NCBI RefSeq assembly: GCF_965230805.1
Contig: NZ_OZ246019.1
Span: 806,001-870,000, forward strand
Direction: 5' to 3'
Source of the DNA: Marinifilum sp965230805
GTDB lineage: Bacteria; Bacteroidota; Bacteroidia; Bacteroidales; Marinifilaceae
DNA length: 64,000 bases
How positions within the stretch are numbered: the first letter of the stretch is position 1; every line of letters begins with the position of its first letter. The translations under genes were made by a program, and so were the position numbers. Positions 8,183-16,399 of the stretch are shown here, in pieces. Under the pieces are notes generated by a model. The model was given only the letters and a program-made list of their open reading frames with translations. It had not been told where the DNA came from and ran no database searches.

Positions 8183-9980
8183 ATGCAAGGAAAGAAACTT
8201 TACCAAGAGAAGTTATTTTCCAGCTTTCAACTCTCCGGAAGAGTTCCTGAAAATAATTTCTATCGAAGATTAAGATCCGTTTTAGATTTATCCTTTTTAT
8301 ACAAAAAGACTCAAGCTTACTACGGGAAATGTGGACAGAAGAGCATTGATCCTGTTGTTTTTTATAAACTCTGTTTAGTTGGGTATTTAGAAAATATCAT
8401 AAGTGACAGACAGTTAATTGAACACTGCTCCATGCGATTGGATATCCTATTTTTCTTAGGATTTGATATCGATGAGCAATTGCCATGGCACAGTACTTTA
8501 AGCAGAACAAGACAACTGTTTCCCGAAAAGATATTTGAAGAGGTTTTTACTCATATTTTAAGCATGTGTGTAGACAAGGGAATGGTTGCAGGTCATACTC
8601 AGGCCATGGATTCAGCACCAATAAAAGCCAATGCCAGCATGGATAGTTTGGAACTGAAAGTTCCTGAAGAACAGCTGGAGGCTTATCTTCAAAAAGCTCG
8701 CTACCAGAGTAGAGAAGACAGGAAGCCTAAAAAGAATAAGGCTTCTCGCAATCAGCAAATCATTACAGCCGATAAAAGAGAATTGCAGGAAATAAAATCC
8801 CGCAATCGTAATTGGCAAAAGAATCAGGATCAACGTCCGGGAGCTGCCAACAAAGGAGCCAAATATACCAGTAATAAAACCCATTACAGTCCAACCGATC
8901 CCGATGCAAGAATCAGCGTAAAACCTGGCAAAGCCAGAAAGCTGAATTATCTAAATAACGTGAGTTCGACGTAAAATTCGTTCACAGTTTGATCTGATTT
9001 TGAGTAGAAATTTTCTCAAATTTTCGAAGGAATATCGGGATATTTCAAGAAGATTTGAGGAAATTTATGCCGAAAGCAGGCAAACACATAATGGAAAGTT
9101 CTCTTTACGACATCTTCACATTAAAAATTCCTCAAAATAGCCCGCTATTCTTTCCAAATTTTTAATGCAAATCTATCCCAAATAGAACTTTCTGTGGATA
9201 GAATGTTACGTCGAACTCACGTTAAATAATATCAGTGTTGATACTGCCAATCATGTGATCACCGATGTAAAAGCCTACCATGCTGATAAAAAAGACAATC
9301 AATACTTGCAGGATGCCACAAAGCGTTTAAAGCGAAGACTTAAAAATCAAGGCTTGTTGTGGACAACCCTTCTTGCCGATGCCGGTTACAGTAGCGGAGA
9401 AAACTATGCTTTTCTGGAAATGGAAAACATTATCAGCTACATACCTCCACACGGAACTTACAAGGGCGGTCCCGAAGGATTTACTTTCTGTAAAGAGGAA
9501 AACTACTGGATTTGTCCCATGGGAAAGAAAGTTACTTTTCGAAAAACAAAAATGGTAACCAACTCTCTTCAGAATCATTATCTGACCAAACGAAGCGATT
9601 GCAAAAACTGTCCTATCAAGAAGAAATGCCTGGGCAAAAGTCACGAAAAACGCATCGCAATAACTGTGTATGTAGAACAGTATAAACGCAACAACAAAAG
9701 GGTGAAGAGCAAGTTCGGCAGATACATGAAAGGCAAACGGCAATCTACAGTCGAGCCTGTTTTCGGAACCTTAACACAATTTATGGGACTTCGAAAAATC
9801 AACACTATAGGAATTGCCCAGGCCAATAAGGTAATGCACATGTCTGCAACAGCCTATAACCTTAAAAAACTAATGAAATTTATGAATAAAACAGCTGAAA
9901 CAATGACAAATCAGGCCATTGTTCTGTTTCATTCCCTGAAGAAGTGTATTGGCTTAATTAGAGTTGATTTAAGCACTTAA
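8183..9980 (+). pseudogene. IS1182-family transposase, disrupted by a MITE
   Basis: Nearly identical to the intact 508-residue transposase at 11395. The frame is open to about 8957, then a 265-bp element (8958-9222) introduces a stop, and the remaining C-terminal half resumes from about 9229 to 9980. The N-terminal half contains the DUF772-type region and the first DDE-type Asp in AMDSAPIKANAS; the C-terminal half has the cysteine cluster CKNCPIKKKCLGKS and the STVEPVFGTL motif around the catalytic Glu. It cannot make a full transposase. Confidence 0.9.
8958..9222. mobile_element. MITE-like element, copy 1 (265 bp)
   Basis: Terminal inverted repeats ACGTGAGTTCGACGTAA and TTACGTCGAACTCACGT, no coding capacity, flanked by TAAATA on both sides. 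Copy 2 of the surrounding IS gives the empty site (CTAAATAATATC), so the insertion and the 6-bp duplication are seen directly. Related elements lie at 32047 and 63749. Confidence 0.9.
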
Positions 9981-10127
9981 TAATTTAAAGCACAAGCAAA
10001 AAACACAGAAAAAACAAAGCCTTAAAAGCTTGCAAATCCGCATACTTTTATGGCTTTTATCTTATTTTTTAGAAATATTACTTGGTTGTGCAACGGTTAC
10101 CATTGTTAGCGTTTCGTTGTTGCCCAT

Positions 10128-11006
10128 TTATTCAAGCTTTTTCTTTTGCTCGACATACACATTATCATCCAGTTTCTTTAAAGCTTTCATAAAATCTTTC
10201 TCGTTTAAAACTGATAGTTGATATCGAGCAATTTCCTTAAGTTTAAGGTATCTGTTAAATTTGTCTACTTTTTCTTTAATCATTTGAGCATTTAGTGTCT
10301 CAAGGTTAGACAAAATAGCCAATTCATTTATGCTTGCAATGTCCCTAATATTCATCGATTTCTTTGTCAAACCAGGATTTGCTTCTCTCCAGTCTTTTGC
10401 AGTACAATTAAATAGGGCAACATTTAATAGATCGGCTTCCTCGGCATAAACTAACCATTCCTTGTCTTTTTCATAGTTCTTGTCTGGTAAAATAAAGTTT
10501 TTAACTGCATCTGTATGGATATGGTAATTTGTTTTACTCAATATGCGTTTTACATTCCATTCAAGGTTATATTGATTGGTCTCAATTTCTTTTAATCGTT
10601 GGTATTCCGTAATTAAATAAAGCTTAAAAGTTGGGCTTATCCATGAGGCAAATTCAAATGCAATGTCTTTGTGTGCATAAGTGCCACCATATCTGCCCGA
10701 TTTTGAAATTATTCCGATACCATTTGTTGATTCAATCCATTTTTTAGGTGTGAGAGTAAAACTATTTGAACCTGACTCATTTTTAAAGGCATCGAATTCG
10801 ATGCTTTTAAAATCTGGATTTCTTAGCTGTTCCCAAAGTCCAAGAAACTCAATTGTGTTTCTTGTTCTCATCCAGTTTTGTATGATATAATTTGTTCTAT
10901 CAGAATCACGGAACTTTGCCATATCTGTTAATGATATATACTCGTCCTCATTTTGCTTATAAAGAACAATTTCAATATTGTTTACGTTCAGTTTTGTTTT
11001 TGCCAT
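10128..11006 (-). CDS. KilA-N domain protein (cassette gene)
   Basis: A 292-residue protein with an N-terminal KilA-N DNA-binding domain: DEYISLTDMAKFRD, NWMRTRNTIEFLGLWEQLRN and GRYGGTYAHKDIAFEFASWISP (to about residue 130) are the family's conserved blocks. The C-terminal half is helical and resembles that of related phage-derived proteins. KilA-N proteins occur in phages and mobile elements and bind DNA; their cellular role is mostly undetermined. It is the only gene of a cassette flanked by GTTAGCGTT (10105) and AACGCTAAT (11179), between two IS1182-disrupted sites. Confidence 0.85.
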   Translation of the reverse strand: MAKTKLNVNNIEIVLYKQNEDEYISLTDMAKFRDSDRTNYIIQNWMRTRNTIEFLGLWEQLRNPDFKSIEFDAFKNESGSNSFTLTPKKWIESTNGIGIISKSGRYGGTYAHKDIAFEFASWISPTFKLYLITEYQRLKEIETNQYNLEWNVKRILSKTNYHIHTDAVKNFILPDKNYEKDKEWLVYAEEADLLNVALFNCTAKDWREANPGLTKKSMNIRDIASINELAILSNLETLNAQMIKEKVDKFNRYLKLKEIARYQLSVLNEKDFMKALKKLDDNVYVEQKKKLE

Positions 11007-11303
11007 GTCGAATCAACTTTACAAGCTTCTAAAATACATTTAATTCTCATATTATCTACCGTCTTGTACTTTACGTGTTCAATTGTGATTAACGTCAAAT
11101 CTTAAATTTCATATTCCCTTTTAAATTTGCACGTTAGCTCAAGAATTTAATCTTGCCTTTTGCGAGATGTGGGGAATGAACGCTAATGGTCTTGCTAAAA
11201 TTTGAGGGCGATTTACAACTGCCTCCTTATCAAAACCGCTCTGCGTTTAATGTTTTTGTTGTATTATCAATTTGAGCGTCACCGCCCTTTAATTTTAACT
11301 TTT

Positions 11304-13041
11304 GTGCCTGTTGCACAACTCTTGATAACTTGTTAATAAAACTAACAATAATAACTTTACTTAGCAATGATAATAGCTTAACTTGTAAATAAAAATGCAA
11401 GGAAAGAAACTTTACCAAGAGAAGTTATTTTCCAGCTTTCAACTCTCCGGAAGAGTTCCTGAAAATAATTTCTATCGAAGATTAAGATCCGTTTTAGATT
11501 TATCCTTTTTATACAAAAAGACTCAAGCTTACTACGGGAAATGTGGACAGAAGAGCATTGATCCTGTTGTTTTTTATAAACTCTGTTTAGTTGGGTATTT
11601 AGAAAATATCATAAGTGACAGACAGTTAATTGAACACTGCTCCATGCGATTGGATATCCTATTTTTCTTAGGATTTGATATCGATGAGCAATTGCCATGG
11701 CACAGTACTTTAAGCAGAACAAGACAACTGTTTCCCGAAAAGATATTTGAAGAGGTTTTTACTCATATTTTAAGCATGTGTGTAGACAAGGGAATGGTTG
11801 CAGGTCATACTCAGGCCATGGATTCAGCACCAATAAAAGCCAATGCCAGCATGGATAGTTTGGAACTGAAAGTTCCTGAAGAACAGCTGGAGGCTTATCT
11901 TCAAAAAGCTCGCTACCAGAGTAGAGAAGACAGGAAGCCTAAAAAGAATAAGGCTTCTCGCAATCAGCAAATCATTACAGCCGATAAAAGAGAATTGCAG
12001 GAAATAAAATCCCGCAATCGTAATTGGCAAAAGAATCAGGATCAACGTCCGGGAGCTGCCAACAAAGGAGCCAAGTATACCAGTAACAAAACCCATTACA
12101 GCCCAACCGATCCCGATGCAAGAATCAGCGTAAAACCTGGCAAAGCCAGAAAGCTGAATTATCTAAATAATATCAGTGTTGATACTGCCAATCATGTGAT
12201 CACCGATGTAAAAGCCTACCATGCTGATAAAAAAGACAATCAATACTTGCAGGATGCCACAAAGCGTTTAAAGCGAAGACTTAAAAATCAAGGCTTGTTG
12301 TGGACAACCCTTCTTGCCGATGCCGGTTACAGTAGCGGAGAAAACTATGCTTTTCTGGAAATGGAAAACATTATCAGCTACATACCTCCACACGGAACTT
12401 ACAAGGGCGGTCCCGAAGGATTTACTTTCTGTAAAGAGGAAAACTACTGGATTTGTCCCATGGGAAAGAAAGTTACTTTTCGAAAAACAAAAATGGTAAC
12501 CAACTCTCTTCAGAATCATTATCTGACCAAACGAAGCGATTGCAAAAACTGTCCTATCAAGAAGAAATACCTGGGCAAAAGTCACGAAAAACGCATCGCA
12601 ATAACTGTGTATGTAGAACAGTATAAACGCAACAACAAAAGGGTGAAGAGCAAGTTCGGCAGATACATGAAAGGCAAACGGCAATCTACAGTCGAGCCTG
12701 TATTCGGAACCTTAACACAATTTATGGGACTTCGAAAAATCAACACTATAGGAATTGCCCAGGCCAATAAGGTAATGCACATGTCTGCAACAGCCTATAA
12801 CCTTAAAAAACTAATGAAATTTATGAATAAAACAGCTGAAACAATGACAAATCAGGCCATTGTTCTGTTTCATTCCCTGAAGAAGTGTATTGGCTTAATT
12901 AGAGTTGATTTAAGCACTTAATAATTTAAAGCACAAGCAAAAAACACAGAAAAAACAAAGCCTTAAAAGCTTGCAAATCCGCATACTTTTATGGCTTTTA
13001 TCTTATTTTTTAGAAATATTACTTGGTTGTGCAACGGTTAC
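11304..13041 (+). mobile_element. IS1182-family insertion sequence, copy 2 (complete)
   Basis: A 1738-bp element with ends GTGCCTGTTGCACAAC and (reverse complement) GTAACCGTTGCACAACC and one transposase. Almost identical to copy 1 outside the MITE, so both insertions are recent. Orientation is opposite to the cassette genes in both copies. Confidence 0.88.
11395..12921 (+). CDS. IS1182-family transposase
   Basis: A 508-residue DDE transposase with an N-terminal DUF772-like region, the first catalytic Asp in GHTQAMDSAPIKANAS, a second in TTLLADAGYSSGENY and the Glu in QSTVEPVFGTLTQF. Those three blocks are typical of the IS1182 family. A zinc-ribbon-like cluster precedes the last block: CPMGK, CKNCPIKKKYLGK. 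Copy 1 has Cys where this copy has Tyr (ATACCTGGG against ATGCCTGGG, near 12568), so the open copy may have lost a structural cysteine. It ends just before the IS right end. Confidence 0.92.
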   Translation: MQGKKLYQEKLFSSFQLSGRVPENNFYRRLRSVLDLSFLYKKTQAYYGKCGQKSIDPVVFYKLCLVGYLENIISDRQLIEHCSMRLDILFFLGFDIDEQLPWHSTLSRTRQLFPEKIFEEVFTHILSMCVDKGMVAGHTQAMDSAPIKANASMDSLELKVPEEQLEAYLQKARYQSREDRKPKKNKASRNQQIITADKRELQEIKSRNRNWQKNQDQRPGAANKGAKYTSNKTHYSPTDPDARISVKPGKARKLNYLNNISVDTANHVITDVKAYHADKKDNQYLQDATKRLKRRLKNQGLLWTTLLADAGYSSGENYAFLEMENIISYIPPHGTYKGGPEGFTFCKEENYWICPMGKKVTFRKTKMVTNSLQNHYLTKRSDCKNCPIKKKYLGKSHEKRIAITVYVEQYKRNNKRVKSKFGRYMKGKRQSTVEPVFGTLTQFMGLRKINTIGIAQANKVMHMSATAYNLKKLMKFMNKTAETMTNQAIVLFHSLKKCIGLIRVDLST

Positions 13042-13179
13042 TTTTGTTAGCAACTGGGCATCCTCTGTGATCTGGTTTTAGTGTCTACCACAAGCTAGAA
13101 CTGAACAGAGATATCAACGGAGAACTAATTTATTTTGTGGGATAGGCAATCAGCCTGGAGGGTTGAAATTGGGTTGGGG

Positions 13180-13245
13180 TTTGTAAGCTTTTTGGCAAGC
13201 TATCTGAGATTGATTTCTCGTTGAGCTTGCCAATGTGCTTACAAA
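13180..13245. repeat. 66-bp two-box palindrome
   Basis: TTTGTAAGC (13180) and TTGGCAAGCT (13192) on the left match, inverted, AGCTTGCCAA (13224) and GCTTACAAA (13237) on the right. The boxes are separated by 3 unpaired bases on each side and enclose a 22-base loop. It follows the stop of the next gene. It could be a terminator or a short recombination-type site; it has no T-run on either side. Confidence 0.6.
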
Positions 13246-13264
13246 TAGGGTTGGCTTTTGTGTG

Positions 13265-13867
13265 TTAGTTTCTAACTATTTTACCTAAAGCTTCTAATAG
13301 TTGTGGATTATCTTCTAAACCAATCTTGGCAACGGCGTAGAATTCGCTCATCCAATCATCTATCTTGTAAAAGGCTGCATCCTTTGCTTTTATTGCGTCT
13401 TGAGATTCACCTTTTTCTTTAAGGTAGAGTGAGCGTGCAGCTTCTAGATCAATAATCAAGGTGTTGGCTGCAGTTAAATCTTCAAGAGAGACCTTTAAAC
13501 GAGTTAATTTACCTTGAATACCAGCATCTGTTGATGCGACGCTATAAAATTTCTTAGCAGCTTCAAGCCATTTAATGTATGTACGTGGCATAGCACCCGA
13601 AATAGCTAATTTATCTGCTGTTAATGAATCGTTACGGAATACAACCTTTGCTTTTTTGCGATGAACATTGAAAGTATCCTCAAGCTTTGTTCTGATATTT
13701 AAGAAATCTGCATAAGCTGCAGTGGTTTCATCATCTTCGGTTTTGTTGTCGTCGTAAGCTTGACGGGTTTCTGCCAAAATCGCTTTACCTTCTCCGATTA
13801 CGACTGAATCGAAACCTAAATCAGCCATTACTGCTGATATTTGAGTTTGGTTTTCAGCATTATCCAA
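13265..13867 (-). pseudogene. Conserved hypothetical protein without a normal start codon
   Basis: A 200-residue frame from a TTG at 13867, rich in helices with no signal or membrane segment (for example GFDSVVIGEGKAILAETRQ, YIKWLEAAKKFYSV, FYKIDDWMSEFYAVAKIGL). The frame stays open upstream to a TAG at 13910-13912, reading YYITLIEQYRIALDNAENQ, but contains no ATG. The ATA at 13895-13897 would give a natural start if it were ATG. Either translation uses a rare start or the gene is beginning to decay. Function unknown. Base composition is richer in GC than the RiPP genes beside it. Confidence 0.5.
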
Positions 13868-13912
13868 TGCGATACGATATTGTTCTATTAGGGTTATATA
13901 ATACCTAGACTA

Positions 13913-14489
13913 TACTAAAAGATAATGATTATAAACCATGCTGGCGATGATTGTTATATTCAATTTTTCTTCTGAATATACCTTGCTTGTTATTCTATTG
14001 ATAAAAGCTGCTAGTAACTACTGAGTAGTTATTTTTTTAGACTTATCTTTTACATCGGCTTTTCCTTTATAAATATTACTACAGAAGTAAGCAGTAACAT
14101 CCACCTCTAAGCTTGAATAATCGAGCCCCCATGTGCTACAGTGGTAACAAATGAGTTTGGAGATTTATAATCATTCCTTAATTCATTGGAACTAAAGAAT
14201 TAGCTACTCACCCGAATAAAATCTTTAGGGGTAAAATAAACGGGAAAGAGCAGGGATTGCCACCTTCTTCTAGCGTTTAGTGTATACTGACTATCTAATA
14301 GGCAGGTTGTTCTAAAATATTAAATTACGTCACATCACATTGGTCTACCTACTACACCTTTCCAAAAGCTAATTTAAGAGGCAAGCCTCATTGTGCTTAA
14401 CACAGAACATGCTTTTAAAGCGTTATGAAAATCTTAGGTATTCAAATTTTCTCTCATACTCCGAGACAAGTCTCGAGATATTATATTTA
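13913..14489. other. Intergenic stretch, no gene seen
   Basis: No coding frame with support on either strand. It contains a short hairpin near 14462-14477 (CGAGAC/GTCTCG) just after the YcaO stop codon on the minus strand, too short a loop to be a convincing terminator. Confidence 0.5.
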
Positions 14490-16340
14490 TTAATTAAAGT
14501 TAAATACTTTTGCTAAATTCATTTGATCTACAGGTTGAGTCTTATGTTTGGTTTCAATATTTTTAAATATTGAGGCTGCTTTAAAATATTTAAAGTCTTT
14601 TATAATGCATTTTTTGCTATCAAAACACCAATTTAAATTATATGCCTTAAATATATTATCGGCATCAAACATATCTTCTATAACCTCGTTAGCTACTTCA
14701 AAGCCATATATTTTAGAGAGGTAGTATTTAATTTCATTATTACTCTCTCCATTTTTCAATAATGCTAAATAATCTTTACATGCGTAGAAATATAAATAAT
14801 CCTGTACTTCTTTATCTTTTAGGTAATACTTTAAATGTAAATATGCTTTATCAATATTACTCAATTTGTAGTTTGCCATACTTAAAAACAGGTCGAGGGT
14901 TAAATCGGTAGCATCTGCATCTGTATTATGTGTAAGGAAGTTTTCAAAATTTAAATATCCTTCTTTTATTGCAATATAGTTTGTTTCTAAAGTTGAGACC
15001 AAAAAAGTTAAATCATCTTTTGATAATGATGAAACATTATTAATATCGCTAGTTAATGAATATAGTTTATTGAAAATTGAGTAATCTGATTTTTTTCTTT
15101 TGTCCTGACTTAAACCTGGGGCTACAATATAATACGAATGGAAACCGAGAAAGGACACATCCCTTATAAATAATTGAGAATCTAGCTCGCTTATAAGCTG
15201 TAATAAATGTTTTAAGTCTAATTTATTACTCCTTCCATAGTTAAAATCCAGACCTGTAAACGTATAGGAGAAATCGCAACTCAAAATAGAATCTGGCCAT
15301 TGTCCAGTTGCATTGTTAAATATATTAGTCAAATTAATATGCTCAGCATCTGCTCTATTCAATTCTTTGTATTTTCCTTCTATAAAATCGCCATAGTCAC
15401 ATTTGTCAATTAATCTTATTCCTTTAAAACTTTGATGTAGTTCTGTTAAACACCTTTCTAAGGCAGTTATAGGCCATAAGTCCGAGCCAACTTTAACATT
15501 ATATTTCCTTGTGTTTTTATCAATTACAATAACACCAATAACGGGTAGTTTTTTACCTAACGAAAAATCTTTAATAATTATTTCTAAACCTTTTTCCTCA
15601 AGCTTTTTTATAGAATTATAGATAGGATATTCTTCAAAATAATCATGTGGTATAGTTGGAGGTGTAATTTTATTAATATGTATTTCTTGCGCAGTATATC
15701 TTTCCAAAATTTCAGATATACCTTGAACTAATGCCTCTTCAGGAGAATTTCCTGCACACATTCCAGTTGACCCAGTTCCCTGAACAAGCAAATCAATTGG
15801 TAAGTAGTCAGTTTTATTTAATCGTTGATTATAAAAGGGGATAGAAATAACTTTCTTATATCCTAGAGTATTTATAATAAAATCCTTTAGTTCATCTTTA
15901 TTTTTTATTGAGAATGACTTACAGAGCATTTCGTAATTATCATCAACAATTTTAGTTGTTTCAATTATTTTCTCTTGAGGACAAAATATGAAATCTAACT
16001 CTTTATTCTCTTTTTTTAATTGTTCTTTAAATGTACAATCTCTTTCGAAGTATTTTGAAAAAAAGAACGAATTTTCTAAGAGCATATTGTTTTGAAGTCT
16101 TTCCATAAATTCTGCATAAGCACTAGCATATGCATATTCTAAACTAATTCCTTTACCATTTGTACCTATTTTAAACTCGCTTAAGTTATCGTTAGCAATT
16201 TCTATTCGACAAGTAAAATAGTCACCATCTTTTTTATATTGTTCGGTTACGAATATTCCAATATCATTTAATACAGATCGAATTTTATTAATAGTTACTA
16301 AGGGTTTTACTTCTTTATATGGTTTTAATAATTTTAGCAT
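14490..16340 (-). CDS. YcaO-domain protein of a RiPP locus
   Basis: A 616-residue YcaO protein. YcaO enzymes use ATP to activate peptide amide oxygens, making azolines, thioamides or amidines in RiPPs. Family blocks seen: NGKGISLEYAYASAYAEFME (about 61-80), VQGTGSTGMCAGNSPEEAL (about 186-204) and QGISEILERY (206-215), which carry the ATP/Mg Glu residues. The length and the helical C-terminal region recall E. coli YcaO, and the C-terminus lacks the PxPxP end of azoline cyclodehydratases. No E1-like, ocin-ThiF or TfuA partner is nearby. It is last in the run LytTR, peptide, radical SAM, TonB receptor, YcaO, 59 bases after the receptor gene, so it probably acts on the same peptide (inference). 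Confidence 0.82.
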   Translation of the reverse strand: MLKLLKPYKEVKPLVTINKIRSVLNDIGIFVTEQYKKDGDYFTCRIEIANDNLSEFKIGTNGKGISLEYAYASAYAEFMERLQNNMLLENSFFFSKYFERDCTFKEQLKKENKELDFIFCPQEKIIETTKIVDDNYEMLCKSFSIKNKDELKDFIINTLGYKKVISIPFYNQRLNKTDYLPIDLLVQGTGSTGMCAGNSPEEALVQGISEILERYTAQEIHINKITPPTIPHDYFEEYPIYNSIKKLEEKGLEIIIKDFSLGKKLPVIGVIVIDKNTRKYNVKVGSDLWPITALERCLTELHQSFKGIRLIDKCDYGDFIEGKYKELNRADAEHINLTNIFNNATGQWPDSILSCDFSYTFTGLDFNYGRSNKLDLKHLLQLISELDSQLFIRDVSFLGFHSYYIVAPGLSQDKRKKSDYSIFNKLYSLTSDINNVSSLSKDDLTFLVSTLETNYIAIKEGYLNFENFLTHNTDADATDLTLDLFLSMANYKLSNIDKAYLHLKYYLKDKEVQDYLYFYACKDYLALLKNGESNNEIKYYLSKIYGFEVANEVIEDMFDADNIFKAYNLNWCFDSKKCIIKDFKYFKAASIFKNIETKHKTQPVDQMNLAKVFNFN

Positions 16341-16399
16341 ATTATTTTTTGAGGTTATAAATCAGATAATTTTAAAAGGGGATAGTAGGCTCAGATAAA

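Larger units (their letters stand above)
8092..10100 (+). mobile_element. IS1182-family insertion sequence, copy 1 (interrupted)
   Basis: Boundaries come from comparison with copy 2 at 11304-13041. Left end GTGCCTGTTGCACAAC and right end (reverse complement) GTAACCGTTGCACAACC form the terminal inverted repeats. The copy is 2009 bp: 1738 bp of IS plus 271 bp from a MITE-like insertion with its 6-bp duplication. A target duplication of the IS itself is imperfect (CTTT left, CATT right). Confidence 0.85.
7908..10107. other. attC-like cassette site 2, class A, split by IS1182 copy 1
   Basis: Starts at AAC 7908 and ends at GTT 10105. The left arm GGCTATGAAGCATAA pairs with TTATGCTTTATTAGCC (8074-8089), and the GCCAAATC/GATTTGGC inner hairpin is present. 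The IS begins at 8092, within a few bases of the right end, leaving CATT between the IS end (10100) and the GTT. Confidence 0.72.
11185..13048. other. attC-like cassette site 3, class B, split by IS1182 copy 2
   Basis: Starts at AAT 11185 (in place of AAC) and ends at GTT 13046; about 126 bp once the 1738-bp IS is removed. Arms TTGCTAAAATTTGAGGGCG and CGCCCTTTAATTTTAAC pair. The IS ends at 13041, leaving TTTT before the GTT, the same 4-base distance as in site 2. Confidence 0.65.

Noticed and set aside
13046..13052. Classical RYYYAAC/GTTRRRY attC boxes
   Set aside because: Only a few junctions (such as GTTGGGC at 23357) fit that consensus; most do not (GTTCTCT, GTTACCC, GTTGTAC), so I call the sites attC-like and not attC.
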